Assembly: GCF_009557055.1 (NCBI RefSeq)
Contig: NZ_CP045649.1
Coordinates: 248,001 to 312,000 of the forward strand
Length of the DNA stretch: 64,000 nt
Origin: Nocardioides sp. dk884
GTDB lineage: Bacteria > Actinomycetota > Actinomycetes > Propionibacteriales > Nocardioidaceae
Direction: 5' to 3'
Within the stretch, counting starts at the first letter, position 1, and every line of letters begins with the position of its first letter. Shown here piece by piece: positions 33,601 to 43,949 of this stretch. The position numbers and the translations under genes were made by a program. A model generated the notes under the pieces. It did not search any database and was not told the origin of the DNA. It saw only the letters and a list, made by a program, of their open reading frames with translations.

Positions 33601-34542
33601 CCCCGGCAGCTCCAGGGCGGCGGGGTCGTGTCGCCCGTCGTCGTCGAGGACCAGCAGCAGGTGCGGGTGTGCGGGCAGCAGGGCCCGCAGCTCCTCGGCG
33701 GAGGTGCCCACCAGTCGCCGCGGACCGATCGCGTCGCGTGCGCGGGGGCTGTGGGCGTGCGGCAGCCACTTCACCCAGTCCCAGTGGGCGAGGGCTGCGT
33801 CGTCGGTCAGGACGGCGACGACCAGCGCGTCGGGCGGGTGGAACACGGCCGCGGAGCACATCAGGGCGCGCACCACGGCCCGGGCCTGCTCCGCCGGGCC
33901 GACCGCGTCCACGCGGTCCTGCGCGGTGAGGTCGACGGTGAGCGGCAGGTCGGGTTGGGTGCGGTGGAGCGCGAGCAGCCGTCGTGCCGCGGCGACGGCC
34001 ACCGGGTCCGCCCGGGCGGCGTCGGCGTCGTCATGGGCGAGCAGCTCGAGGGCCGACGGCTGGTCGGCCACGCCGCAGCGCACCTGGAGGAACTCCGGGT
34101 CGCCCGCGGTGCGTTCCCAGACCCGGGACCGCTGCGCGGCGAGCGACGGCAGTGCCGCCGGCGAGGGGTGGTGCCAGAGGAGTGCGGCGCGCTGGCGGTC
34201 CCCGGCCTCGCGGGCCCGAGCCCGCACCGAGGCCAGGTGGTGCAGGTAGTCCGCCCGGGCGCCGCCGACCTGCTCGGCGCGCTGGGTGCGCTGACGGTCG
34301 ACCTGCACGACGACGAACCCCACGGTCGCGACCAGGAACATGCCCGCCGCCAGCAGGCGCAGGCCGTCGGCGCCCCCGCCCATCGTGGCGACCAGCACGA
34401 CCGAGCCGAGACCGCCGAGCATCGGCACGGCGTTCATCAGCACGCCGCTCGCACCCTCGGCGGGCCGCAGCTCGGGCGGAGGCTTGAGCACGATCCGTCC
34501 GCTCGGCAGCGGAAGGGGTCCGGCCTCGCGCACCGTCGTCAC
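30649..34542 (-). CDS. eccC: type VII secretion FtsK/SpoIIIE ATPase EccC (EccCa-EccCb fused)
   Basis: Motor ATPase of a WXG100/ESX-type secretion system; 1297 residues, normal for the fused form. Two N-terminal membrane helices (about 35-75) precede three FtsK-like ATPase domains with Walker A motifs GATGSGKSE (Lys448), GAPRSGKST (Lys806) and GDSGSGKTS (Lys1101). Walker B of the first domain is LLVVVDEFSELL, preceded by LVLVDFKGGATF; the second has FVLDFGGGTF. GTG 34542 is chosen because AGGAGGAG lies just upstream and homology begins with LPLPSGRIVLKPPPEL; an open frame further 5' is antisense to the esx gene. Divergent from the esx-eccD genes. Confidence 0.93.
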   Translation of the reverse strand: MTTVREAGPLPLPSGRIVLKPPPELRPAEGASGVLMNAVPMLGGLGSVVLVATMGGGADGLRLLAAGMFLVATVGFVVVQVDRQRTQRAEQVGGARADYLHHLASVRARAREAGDRQRAALLWHHPSPAALPSLAAQRSRVWERTAGDPEFLQVRCGVADQPSALELLAHDDADAARADPVAVAAARRLLALHRTQPDLPLTVDLTAQDRVDAVGPAEQARAVVRALMCSAAVFHPPDALVVAVLTDDAALAHWDWVKWLPHAHSPRARDAIGPRRLVGTSAEELRALLPAHPHLLLVLDDDGRHDPAALELPGTGATILRVRAPAHRADRVRLVLGADPVGCEPDRCDLASAEALARRLLPLGTAGDEHSGGRGRGGPVDFATLLGAGDLRVLDPAISWRPRPERDRLRVPIGTGEDGHVVHLDLKESARRGMGPHGLVIGATGSGKSELLRTLVLGLGTTHSPAELNLVLVDFKGGATFAGLASMPHVSAVITNLAEELALVDRMQDALAGELLRRQQVLRRAGNLASQHDYEQARAAGRDLAPLPSLLVVVDEFSELLAARPELLDLFVAIGRLGRSLGVHLLLASQRLEEGRLRGLESHLSYRVGLRTFSAQESRAVLGVPDAHELPPVPGLGYLRPDPARLVRFRAAYVSAPVEPVEPVGPVPEPRGRHSAAPAPTGIWPFPVTRVAARSVVPSPSRLPALLDPRPLIEVALARMAGHGPDAHRVWLPPLDAPETLDRLLGPLVEDPSLGLVAPRWRELPGLRIPVGVVDRPREQRAEPLTIDLAGAAGHVAVVGAPRSGKSTLLRTLVAALALRTTPQEAQFFVLDFGGGTFAPFARLPHVAGVASRAEPDVVRRALAQVHGLLDRREAYFREQGIDSAETYRARRAAGRADDGYGDVFVVVDGWSSLRAELDDLEVALQQLAARGLAFGVHLLTSAARWADYRTSVRDVLGTRIELRIGDPIESEVDRRAQALVPRSRPGRGLVAGPLHVLAAVPRIDGRRDADDLADGVADLVDRVAAAWRGPTGPRLRLLPGHVPLADVRRAGETGGETGGETTGAGGPLLLGLRESDLAAVELDVDAEPHLLALGDSGSGKTSLLRAYVQEVMRTRSPRQAQVVLVDPRRSLLGEVPDAYLLNHLSSAAQVDAAIADLAAHLQTRLPGPGVSTEQLRSRSWWSGAEVFVVADDHDLLTTSQGSPLQRLQPLLAQARDVGLHLALARRVGGAARAWHEPVLQTVRDLGAPGLLLSGRPEEGPLLAGLRPASAPPGRGRLVTRGRGVEVVQVAWQEPAP

Positions 34543-34911
34543 GGGCTCCTCCTCTTGTCCGGGACCGTTGCGAGCCGCCGGCGCGGCCCGTGCGGGTGAT
34601 GCTGCGACGCCGCGCCCCCGGCCCCGCGCCGCCCGGTGCCAGTGCTGTGCAGAAGCCCGCCGTACGCCGCGGTGTGGACGACTCCCGGCCCGCCCCGACC
34701 GCTGCGCTGGTGGCCCGGCCGAGCGGGTCTCGGCGAGGGCTGTGGAAAGCGGGGAAGGCCGGTTTCGTGGTCCGGGACGAGCGGTAGGGGCGCAGTGTCC
34801 GGACGCGCCGCACGGCCCGCTCGGACCGCGACATCGACGTCGCAGCACCATCCCCCTCTCGCCCATCTCGACTGCGTGACGGCGCCCGCTGTCACCGGAC
34901 AGGAGCACGTG
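34543..34911. other. divergent control region between eccC and the WXG100 genes (369 bp, no gene)
   Basis: I see no convincing gene here: the open frames present are extensions of the flanking genes or low-complexity Arg/Pro frames. The region must hold both promoters of the secretion locus. No hexamer at leaderless spacing is present for either gene, and both have clear Shine-Dalgarno sequences (AGGAGGAG and AGGAG), so these transcripts have 5' leaders. A TAGGGG at 34786-34791 is a weak candidate -10 for the plus strand. Confidence 0.4.
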
Positions 34912-35226
34912 ATGACCACCGGTACCTACGGCCAGGGCGCAGGCACCCTCTCGACCGGGGCGGCGCTCGTCGCCGACGCCCGCGTCGACTTCGACCAGCT
35001 CTCCGCCCAGCTCTCCGAACAGATCGGCGGCGCCCAGGCGCGGTGGCAGGGGCAGGGCGCGCAGGCGTTCTTCCGGCTGCACCAGGCGTGGACGGCGAAG
35101 CAGTCCACGATCGTCGCCGCGCTCGAGGAGCTCGAGAGCTCGTTGACCCGCACCGAGCAGATCAACACCACGACCGACGACCAGCAGTCGGCCACCTTCA
35201 CCGCGGCCGCCGCACGGCTCGGCTGA
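34912..35226 (+). CDS. WXG100-family secreted protein (Esx-like) 1
   Basis: A 104-residue helical-hairpin protein. The turn motif is RWQGQGAQAFF (WQG, residues about 44-46), with flanking amphipathic helices LSAQLSEQIGGAQA and QSTIVAALEELESSLTRTEQI. It lacks a C-terminal YxxxD/E motif, so it probably travels as the partner of the next Esx-like protein. AGGAG lies 6 nt before ATG 34912. Encoded 45 bp upstream of the second WXG100 gene. Confidence 0.9.
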   Translation: MTTGTYGQGAGTLSTGAALVADARVDFDQLSAQLSEQIGGAQARWQGQGAQAFFRLHQAWTAKQSTIVAALEELESSLTRTEQINTTTDDQQSATFTAAAARLG

Positions 35227-35271
35227 CCCGGCCCTCTCGACCATCCCCACCACTGACCACAGGAGCCCCCC

Positions 35272-35577
35272 ATGACCTCAGCACCCGACGGCGGCATGCT
35301 CGTCGACCACGCCGGCCTCGACCAGGCCGCCGACGACCTGCGGCGCAAGGCCCGCGAGATCGACCAGCGCCTCGACCGGCTCGAGAGCGAGCTCGCATCG
35401 CTGCGCAGCGAGTGGACCGGGCGCGCCCAGGAGGCCTACCTGCAGGCCAAGGCGACCTGGGACGCCGCGATGACCGAGATGCGTGAGCTGCTCGACGACA
35501 CCGGTCGCGCCGTCTCCGTCTCCAACGCCGACTACGCAGCGGCCGACGCCCGGGGCGCCGCGACCTTCGGCGCCTGA
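35272..35577 (+). CDS. WXG100-family secreted protein (Esx-like) 2
   Basis: A 101-residue WXG100 protein: helix DQAADDLRRKAREIDQRLDR, turn SEWTGRAQEAY with WTG, and second helix WDAAMTEMRELLDDTGRAV. The C-terminal YAAAD matches the YxxxD/E type VII export signal, so this is the signal-bearing partner of the heterodimer with the preceding gene. CAGGAG precedes the ATG. The pair is co-directional with eccD, 7 bp downstream. Confidence 0.92.
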   Translation: MTSAPDGGMLVDHAGLDQAADDLRRKAREIDQRLDRLESELASLRSEWTGRAQEAYLQAKATWDAAMTEMRELLDDTGRAVSVSNADYAAADARGAATFGA

Positions 35578-35584
35578 GCGCGCG

Positions 35585-36940
35585 GTGGCCGGCCCGACGC
35601 CGTCCGCGGGCGGCCCCGACCCTCCCGGGCCCGCCGCGTTGCTGCGGGTGACGGTGGCCTCGGCCACCCGCCGGGTGGACCTGGTGCTGCCCGGCACGGT
35701 CCCGGTCGCCGAGCTGCTCCCCGAGCTCGCGCGGTCGGTCGGGCTGCTCGATCCGCGCACGGCGCACCTCGGCCACCGGCTGCGCACGACCACGGGACGC
35801 CCGCTCTCCGGCGAGGTGGGGCTGCTCGCGCAGGGCGTCGCCGACGGCGCGCTGCTCACCGTGGTCGGCGGGATCGCGGACCCGCCGCCGCGCCGCCACG
35901 ACGACCTCGCCGAGGCGGTGCTCGACGTCGTGGAGCACGACCTGGCCCACCACCACACGTCCACCACCCGGCGTACTGCCCTGGTCACCGCCACCCTGCT
36001 CCTGGTCCTCGGGGCGCTCGCGCTGCTGGCCCAGGACGAGCCGATGCGCGCCGGGGCCGGAGCCGCGGGCGCCGCCGCCGGGCTGCTCGGCGGTGCGGTC
36101 CTGCTCTCCCGGCTGCGTCCCGAGCCGGGCGCGGCGCTCACCGCCCTCGGTGCCGCGGTGGCGTACGCCGTGGTCGCGGGCGTGCTGCTCGCCGCGCAGG
36201 GCGGCGTACCCGTCGTGCTGGGTGGGTCCGTCGGCGCCGCGTCCGCGGGGCTCGTCGGCCTGGTCGCTCTCGGGCCGGGCCGCACCTGGGCGATCCCGCC
36301 GGTGCTCGCCGGCCTGCTGGGGGTGGCCGGGGTCGTGGCCGAGCGGGAGCTCGCGGGCGGTCCGGGGGCCGTCGCGGCGGTCCTGCTCGTGCTCGTGGTG
36401 CTGGGGTCCGTGCTGCTCCCGCGGCTCGCGCTGAGCCTGGCCGCCCCGGACCTCGACCCGGCGCGGCGCCACCCCGACCGGCCCGTCGACCTGGCCGGCG
36501 TACGCCGCGACGTGCGTGCCGCCCACGAGATCCTGCTGGCCCTCCTGGTCGGCGTCGGCCTCGCCGTTCTGGTGCTGGCACCGGTCGCGGTGTCGCTCGG
36601 CGCTGCGGGCACCGCGCTCGCGGTGGCCGGTTGCCTGGTCGTGCTGCTGGGCGCGCGCCGCCACCGCGTCGGCGCCGAGGTGGTGGCCACGACGGTCCTC
36701 GGCCTCGCCGCCCTGCTCGCCACCGCCGTGACCGCGCTGGTGCTGCACCCTCACTGGCGACCGGGCGCCGCGGCGGCACTCCTCGCCTCCGGTGTCGGCG
36801 TCCTCCTCGCGTACGTCGTCCCAGGAGCGGGGTCGGTGCGGCGGGGCCGTCTCGGCGACCTCGCCGAGACCGCCGTGGTGCTGTCCCTTCCCCCGCTGCT
36901 CGTGGTGGCCAGCGGGCTGTCGGCCGCCATCCGAGGCTGA
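35585..36940 (+). CDS. eccD: type VII secretion membrane channel protein EccD
   Basis: A 451-residue membrane protein. The N-terminal ubiquitin-like YukD domain (about 15-95, LLRVTVASATRRVDLVLPG through DGALLTVVGG) is followed by about 11 hydrophobic helices from residue 120 to the end. EccD forms the central membrane vestibule of the ESX complex. GTG 35585 lies 7 nt after the preceding stop and homology begins soon after. Downstream, only an eccB stub follows; no eccE or mycosin gene is present. Confidence 0.88.
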   Translation: MAGPTPSAGGPDPPGPAALLRVTVASATRRVDLVLPGTVPVAELLPELARSVGLLDPRTAHLGHRLRTTTGRPLSGEVGLLAQGVADGALLTVVGGIADPPPRRHDDLAEAVLDVVEHDLAHHHTSTTRRTALVTATLLLVLGALALLAQDEPMRAGAGAAGAAAGLLGGAVLLSRLRPEPGAALTALGAAVAYAVVAGVLLAAQGGVPVVLGGSVGAASAGLVGLVALGPGRTWAIPPVLAGLLGVAGVVAERELAGGPGAVAAVLLVLVVLGSVLLPRLALSLAAPDLDPARRHPDRPVDLAGVRRDVRAAHEILLALLVGVGLAVLVLAPVAVSLGAAGTALAVAGCLVVLLGARRHRVGAEVVATTVLGLAALLATAVTALVLHPHWRPGAAAALLASGVGVLLAYVVPGAGSVRRGRLGDLAETAVVLSLPPLLVVASGLSAAIRG

Positions 36941-37182
36941 CGTGGTCACCCGACGCGATCTCGCGGAGGCGCAGTCCTTCGAGCGTCGCCGGGTGGTGGC
37001 GGCGTTCGTGTCCGGCACTCCTGACGGGCGCGAGGCGGAGCCGCCCCGGGCCGGCCGGCTGCTGCTGGGAGGGGTGGTGCTGGCGGTGCTCGTCCTGCTC
37101 GGCAGCGTGGCCGCGGGCCCGGTCGAGGAGCTCCTGACCGAGCGGGGACGGTCGGGCGCCGCCCCGCAGCAGGGCGGTGGCG

Positions 37183-37221
37183 AAATGCGAAGGAGCCCCC
37201 GACGCGGACGTCGAGGGCTCC
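37183..37221 (-). terminator. terminator of tRNA-Ser(GGA)
   Basis: On the minus strand the stem GGAGCCC / GGGCTCC (37192-37198 with 37215-37221) contains a further CGACG-CGTCG pairing and is followed by TTCGCATTT. It lies just beyond the tRNA 3' end and within the eccB remnant frame. Confidence 0.6.
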
Positions 37222-37224
37222 TGC

Positions 37225-37313
37225 TGGCGGAGGATAGGGGATTCGAACCCCTGAGGGCTGTTAACCCAACCCGCTTTCCAAGCGAGCGCCATAGGCCACT
37301 AGGCGAATCCTCC
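37225..37313 (-). tRNA. tRNA-Ser(GGA)
   Basis: Class II tRNA of 89 nt with encoded CCA (37225-37227). The acceptor GGAGGAT pairs with ATCCTCC; the anticodon loop TTGGAAA gives GGA; a long variable arm is present; the T arm reads GGGGTTCGAATCCCC. It decodes UCC/UCU. A TACGCT hexamer lies 7 nt upstream on its strand. Confidence 0.96.
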
Positions 37314-37407
37314 GCGACGGAGCGTACCGGTCACGCTGACAGGGGGTGAAATCGACCCCGCCCGAGCCCGGTTCCCGGCCGTCGTGGCGTCCGCGGGGCC
37401 GGCCGTC

Positions 37408-37437
37408 TTGGTGCCTCCCGCGGGCGTCGCCTAGAGT
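37408..37437 (+). promoter_or_regulatory. promoter of SRP RNA (TTGGTG - 18 bp - TAGAGT)
   Basis: A -35-like TTGGTG (37408-37413) and -10-like TAGAGT (37432-37437) with 18-bp spacing lie immediately before the SRP RNA, whose 5' end would be about 37441-37444. Confidence 0.6.
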
Positions 37438-37440
37438 TGC

Positions 37441-37535
37441 GGCCAACCCCCCGCGTGGCGGCATCTCGCCCAACTCCCCCAGGGCCGGAAGGCAGCAAGG
37501 GTAAGTGAGCTCTGTCGGGTACGCGGGGGGCCTTT
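37441..37535 (+). ncRNA. ffs: bacterial small signal recognition particle RNA (4.5S)
   Basis: The conserved apical domain AGGGCCGGAAGGCAGCAAGG is present, containing the GGAA tetraloop and the symmetric/asymmetric loops bound by Ffh. The outer stem pairs CCCCCCGCG near the 5' end with CGCGGGGGG near the 3' end. The following CCTTTTC acts as the terminator tail. Length about 95 nt is normal for this class. It lies between tRNA-Ser(GGA) and dnaX, a usual actinobacterial arrangement. Confidence 0.95.
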
Positions 37536-37625
37536 TCATGTCCCGGGCAGGTCGCGCTTCTGTCGTGCCTGTGTCCGGAGCGACGTCGTCGGACCGGTGC
37601 GCTACCGGCTGTCGGACCCGGTGGT

Positions 37626-37631
37626 TAGGGT
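37626..37631 (+). promoter_or_regulatory. -10 hexamer TAGGGT for dnaX
   Basis: TAGGGT ends 6 nt before GTG 37638, suggesting a leaderless dnaX transcript. Confidence 0.5.
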
Positions 37632-37637
37632 TCTGAC

Positions 37638-39811
37638 GTGGAGTCACCCCTCGCGTTGTACCGCCGCTACCGGCCCGAGACCTTCGCCGAGGTCATCGGT
37701 CAAGATCACGTGACCGGCCCGCTGCGCGCCGCGCTCGCGAACAACCGGGTCAACCACGCCTACCTCTTCTCCGGCCCGCGCGGCTGCGGCAAGACCACCT
37801 CGGCGCGCATCCTGGCCCGAGCCCTGAACTGCGAGAAGGCGCCGGTCGCCGACCCGTGTGGGGAGTGCGAGAGCTGTCGTGACCTGTCCCGCGACGGGGG
37901 CGGCTCGATCGACGTGATCGAGATCGACGCCGCCTCGCACGGCGGTGTCGACGACGCCCGCGACCTGCGCGAGAAGGCGTTCTTCGCGCCGGTGAAGAGC
38001 CGCTACAAGGTCTACATCATCGACGAGGCCCACATGGTCTCCCCGCAGGGCTTCAACGCCCTGCTCAAGCTGGTCGAGGAACCGCCCCCGCACCTGCGCT
38101 TCATCTTCGCGACCACCGAGCCGGAGAAGGTCATCGCGACCATCCGCTCGCGCACCCACCACTACCCCTTCCGGCTGATCCCGCCGCGGCTGCTCTCCTC
38201 CTACCTCTCCGAGCTGGCCGCCAAGGAGGGTGTCGCGATCGAGCCCGCGGCCCTGCCGCTGGTGGTCCGCGCCGGCGGCGGCTCGGCGCGCGACACCCTG
38301 TCGGTGCTCGACCAGCTGCTCGGCGGCAGTGGGCCCGAGGGAGTCACCCGCGAGCTCGCGACCGGCCTGCTCGGCTACACCCCCGACACCCTGCTCGACG
38401 AGGTGGTCGACGCGTTCGCGGCCGGTGACGGCGCGGCGGTGTTCGGGGTCGTGGACAAGGTGATCGAGACCGGGCAGGACCCGCGCCGCTTCACCGAGGA
38501 CCTGCTGCGCCGGCTGCGCGACCTGGTGATCGTGGCCGCCGTGCCCGAGGCCACGGTCTCCGGGCTGATCGACGTCTCCGAGGACCAGGGCGAGCGCCTG
38601 GTCGCCCAGGCCGCGCGCTTCGGCAGCACCGAGCTCTCCCGCGCCGCCGACCTGGTCGCCACCGGGCTGACCGAGATGCGCGGCGCGACCGCGCCGCGAC
38701 TGCTGCTGGAGCTGATCTGCGCCCGGGTGCTGCTGCCGGGTGCCGACCACTCCACCGAGGGCGTGATGGCCCGCCTCGACCGCCTGGAGAAGCGCCTCAC
38801 CATCACCGGCACGCCCTCCCCCGCCGCCCGTCCGGCCGCTGCCCCGGCACCGCCGGCCCAGGACCGTCCGGCCGACGTGCACGTGGCGGCCGAGCGGCAC
38901 CCCGAGGTGGCCGCTCCGCCCGCTCCCGCCGCGGCCCCGCCCGTTCCCGCCGCGGCCCCGCCCGCCCCGCAGCAGCCCGCCCCGCAGCAGCCTCCCGCGC
39001 CGGCACCCCAGCAGCCGCCGCCCAGTGGTCGACACCTGCCGCGCCCGGCTCCGCCGCGCCCGCCCAGCAGTCCGCTCCGCAGCAGTCCGCGCCCGCCCAG
39101 CAGTCCGCGTCCGCCCAGCCCGCCGCCCAGCCCTCCGCGCCGCACGCGGCCGGGTCCGGCGGCCTGTCGCTGGTCGACGTGCGTCGGCTGTGGCCCGACA
39201 TCGTCGAGGCCACCAAGCTGCGCCGGCGGGTGGCGTGGATGATCCTCACCCAGAACTGCCAGGTGGTCGGGCTCGAGGGCAACGTGCTGACCGTCGGGTT
39301 CTCCAACGTCGGTGCGCGCGACTCCTTCGTGGCCGGCGGCTGCGACGCGGTGCTGCGCCAGGCCGCGATCGACGTGGTCGGAGCCGAGTGGCGCATCGAG
39401 ACGATCATCGACCCCGGCACCCAGGTCGACGCCTCCCGCCCCGCGGCACCGGCGCCGGCCGCACCCGCCGCACCTGCCGCGCCCGCGGATCCCGCTCCTC
39501 AGCAGGTTGCGCCGACCGCGCCCGCCCAGCAGCCGGGTCACGACGCCCCGCCGGCCGGCGCGGACCAGGCGCCGCCCGAGGCCCGCGCGCCGCGCGCGCC
39601 CGACCACGACCCGATCCACCTGGCCCGCCAGGCGGTCCAGCCGACCCGCGCGGCCGGGACCCCCGAGCCGGTGGTGACCGAGGACGTCGTCGACCGCGAC
39701 GCCGACGCCCGGCGTGACGACCTCGACGCCGACCTCGACGAGCTGGGCGGCGCGGAGCTGCTCCAGCGTGAGCTCGGAGCCAAGCTCATCGAGGAGATCC
39801 GCCACCAGTGA
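37638..39811 (+). CDS. dnaX: DNA polymerase III gamma/tau subunit, frame broken in the Pro-rich linker
   Basis: Clamp-loader ATPase of the replisome, about 724 residues if joined. From GTG 37638 the first frame gives the full motor: Walker A GPRGCGKTTSARILARAL, the four-Cys zinc module (CEKAPVADPCGECESC), VYIIDEAHMVSPQGFNALLK, sensor 1 IFATTEPEKV and domain III. It then runs into a QQP/PAP-rich linker and stops at 39242. The C-terminal part (SGGLSLVDVRRLWPDIVEAT... to EEIRHQ at 39811) reads in the -1 frame; continuous Ala/Gln/Pro sequence in that frame extends back to about 39010. One missing base between about 38990 and 39060 would explain it. Followed by ybaB-recR. Confidence 0.85.
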
Positions 39812-39869
39812 CCCCGTTGACCCAACAGATCCAGCACCAGACCCAGGACAGGACCCAGGTGAGACCGCG

Positions 39870-40253
39870 ATGACCCAGAACCCCTTCGACGCGCTCGGCG
39901 GCGGCGGTTTCGACATGAACGCGCTCCTGCAGCAGGCCCAGCAGATGCAGGAGCAGCTCCAGCAGGCCCAGGAGCGCCTGGCCGACTCCACCGTGGAGGG
40001 CACCGTGGCCGGCGGCGCCGTGACGGTGACTGTCAACGGCGTCGGCGAGCTGGTCGGCGTCGCGATCAAGGCCGGGCAGTTCGACGGCGAGGACGCCGAC
40101 GACCTCTCCGATCTCGGCGACATGGTCGTGGCCGCCTACCGCGACGCCAAGGCCCAGGCCGACGCCCTCGCGAGCGAGACGCTCGGCCCGCTGGCCGGAG
40201 GTCTCGCCGGGGGCGACGCCCCCGGCGGGCTGCCCGGTCAGCTCGGTTTCTAG
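39870..40253 (+). CDS. ybaB: YbaB/EbfC family nucleoid-associated protein
   Basis: A 127-residue DNA-binding nucleoid protein of the family always found between dnaX and recR. Gln-rich helix MNALLQQAQQMQEQLQQAQE, then the core strands VEGTVAGGAVTVTVNGVGEL and helix DLGDMVVAAYRDAKAQAD, with a Gly/Ala-rich C-terminal tail. ATG 39870 gives the usual N-terminus. Confidence 0.93.
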   Translation: MTQNPFDALGGGGFDMNALLQQAQQMQEQLQQAQERLADSTVEGTVAGGAVTVTVNGVGELVGVAIKAGQFDGEDADDLSDLGDMVVAAYRDAKAQADALASETLGPLAGGLAGGDAPGGLPGQLGF

Positions 40254-40262
40254 GAACCCGCC

Positions 40263-40859
40263 TTGTACGAAGGTGTCGTCCAGGACCTGATCGACGAGCT
40301 GGGCCGCCTGCCCGGTGTGGGTCCCAAGAGCGCGCAGCGCATCGCGTTCCACATCCTGCAGGCCGACCCGGTCGACGTGCGCCGTCTCGCCGACGTGCTC
40401 ACCGAGGTCAAGGCCAAGGTGAAGTTCTGCTCGGTCTGCTTCAACGTCTCCGAGGACGAGCAGTGCCGCATCTGCCGCGACCCACGTCGTGACCCCTCGG
40501 TGCTGTGCGTGGTCGAGGAGTACAAGGACGTCGTCGCGATCGAGCGGACCCGCGAGTTCCGGGGTCGCTACCACGTGCTCGGCGGGGCGATCTCGCCGAT
40601 CGACGGGATCGGCCCCGACCAGCTGCGCATCCGTGAGCTGATGACGCGCCTGGCCGACGGCGCCATCACCGAGACGATCCTGGCGACCGACCCCAACCTC
40701 GAGGGGGAGGCGACGGCGACCTACCTGACCCGGATGCTGCGTCCCCTGGGGTTGCGCGTGACGCGTCTGGCGAGTGGACTGCCGGTGGGGGGTGATCTCG
40801 AGTACGCCGATGAGGTGACTCTCGGCCGAGCATTCGCAGGAAGGCGGACCGCCGAATGA
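40263..40859 (+). CDS. recR: recombination protein RecR
   Basis: A 198-residue recombination-mediator protein acting with RecO/RecF in gap repair. Seen: the N-terminal helix-hairpin-helix [20 protein letters not shown], the zinc finger [16 protein letters not shown] (four Cys), and the Toprim domain [15 protein letters not shown] with [15 protein letters not shown]. The start is TTG at 40263; no ATG or GTG precedes the conserved N-terminus in frame, so TTG is required. It overlaps the next gene by ATGA. Confidence 0.96.
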   Translation: MYEGVVQDLIDELGRLPGVGPKSAQRIAFHILQADPVDVRRLADVLTEVKAKVKFCSVCFNVSEDEQCRICRDPRRDPSVLCVVEEYKDVVAIERTREFRGRYHVLGGAISPIDGIGPDQLRIRELMTRLADGAITETILATDPNLEGEATATYLTRMLRPLGLRVTRLASGLPVGGDLEYADEVTLGRAFAGRRTAE

Positions 40860-41479
40860 GCAGCCACAGCCCCACCCCCAGTGCTCCTCCCGCCGCGGTC
40901 CTCGACGCCGCGACCGAGGACTTCGCCCAGCAGATCGCCGACCAGGTGGAGAGCTTCCTGCTCGCCCTGCAGGCCATCGCCCGCGACGAGGCCGGCGGGC
41001 GGGCGATCTCGCTGCTGCTCCTCGAGGTCAGCCAGCTCCTGCTGGCCGGTGCCCGCCTGGGCGCGCAGTCGGACTTCACCCCGGACGAGGAGTACCAGCC
41101 CGACGTCGGGCCGGACCCCGACCTCGACCTGATGCGCGAGCGGCTGGCCCGGCTGCTGGAGTCGGTGGACACCTACGTCGTGAACTTCGACGCCTACGCC
41201 CCCGAGCTTGTCGAGGAGCACCTCTCCGACGACCTCGCGGCCATCGCCGCGGAGGTCGCCAACGGACTGCGCCACCATCGGGCCGGCAACCTCGCCGAGG
41301 CGCTGTGGTGGTGGCAGTTCTCCTACGTCTCCTCCTGGGGCAATACCGCGAGCGGCGTCCTGCGCGCGCTCCAGTCGATCGTGACCCACGACCGCCTCGA
41401 CACCGAGGAGCTCGACGAGGACGAGCAGCTTGCCGCAGCTGATGAGATGCTCGGTGGGAGCGAGGAGCCCGCGCGATAA
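40856..41479 (+). CDS. DUF5063 domain protein
   Basis: A 207-residue acidic, helical protein of the actinobacterial family found just downstream of recR. Conserved stretches seen: [20 protein letters not shown], the [14 protein letters not shown] block and the Trp-rich [22 protein letters not shown]. There is no membrane segment or catalytic motif. Translation is coupled to recR by ATGA. The function is unknown; the constant dnaX-ybaB-recR neighbourhood suggests a link to DNA metabolism, but that is inference. Confidence 0.85.
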   Translation: MSSHSPTPSAPPAAVLDAATEDFAQQIADQVESFLLALQAIARDEAGGRAISLLLLEVSQLLLAGARLGAQSDFTPDEEYQPDVGPDPDLDLMRERLARLLESVDTYVVNFDAYAPELVEEHLSDDLAAIAAEVANGLRHHRAGNLAEALWWWQFSYVSSWGNTASGVLRALQSIVTHDRLDTEELDEDEQLAAADEMLGGSEEPAR

Positions 41480-41496
41480 ACTCGGGGGCGCCGCCA

Positions 41497-41532
41497 GGGG
41501 CGCCCGGGCCAGACTTGGTCCGCGCCCCTTTT
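41497..41532 (+). terminator. terminator between the recR operon and lysC
   Basis: The stem GGGGCGC (41497-41503) / GCGCCCC (41522-41528) is followed by TTTT. An 18-nt loop contains a further GGGCC-AGACTT-GGTCC pairing. It separates the dnaX-recR-DUF5063 unit from lysC-asd. I saw no lysine-riboswitch or peptide-leader features around it. Confidence 0.75.
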
Positions 41533-41581
41533 GCTGTGCGGTTCGTCCAGGGATCTCCACCGAGTTGCGAGGGAAGCAGTC

Positions 41582-43901
<2,320 letters not shown>

Positions 43902-43916
43902 GCCCGCCCACGCTGC

Positions 43917-43949
43917 GAGCCCGCCCGGGAGTCACTCCCGGGCGGGCTC
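43917..43949. terminator. bidirectional terminator after asd
   Basis: A perfect 15-bp stem, GAGCCCGCCCGGGAG / CTCCCGGGCGGGCTC, with loop TCA. The loop TCA is the stop codon (minus strand) of the convergent membrane-protein gene, so the hairpin lies across that gene's 3' end and serves both directions. Confidence 0.8.

Larger units (their letters stand above)
36942..37349 (+). pseudogene. N-terminal remnant of type VII secretion protein EccB
   Basis: Residues 1-60 match the cytoplasmic N-terminus and single membrane helix of EccB: TRRDLAEAQSFERRRVVAAF then PDGREAEPPRAGRLLLGGVVLAVLVLLG. EccB proteins are normally about 450-500 residues with a large periplasmic domain; here homology ends near 37140. 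The open frame then runs on through a terminator hairpin and the tRNA-Ser gene on the other strand to a stop at 37349, so the tail is not real protein homology. A truncated gene is the simplest reading; a functional 60-70 residue mini-EccB would need an earlier stop, which is absent. It starts 1 nt after the eccD stop. Confidence 0.55.

Noticed and set aside
34543..35253. N-terminal extension of eccC by about 237 codons
   Set aside because: It lies antisense to a WXG100 gene, is low-complexity, and a strong ribosome site plus EccC homology begin at GTG 34542.
30649..37349. Genomic island integrated at tRNA-Ser(GGA)
   Set aside because: No integrase, direct repeat of the tRNA end or change in composition was seen. 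Deletion at the tRNA remains possible and is reported separately.
41480..41581. Lysine riboswitch or leader peptide before lysC
   Set aside because: The region is only about 100 nt and is accounted for by a terminator. No lysine-aptamer core or Lys-rich short frame is visible.
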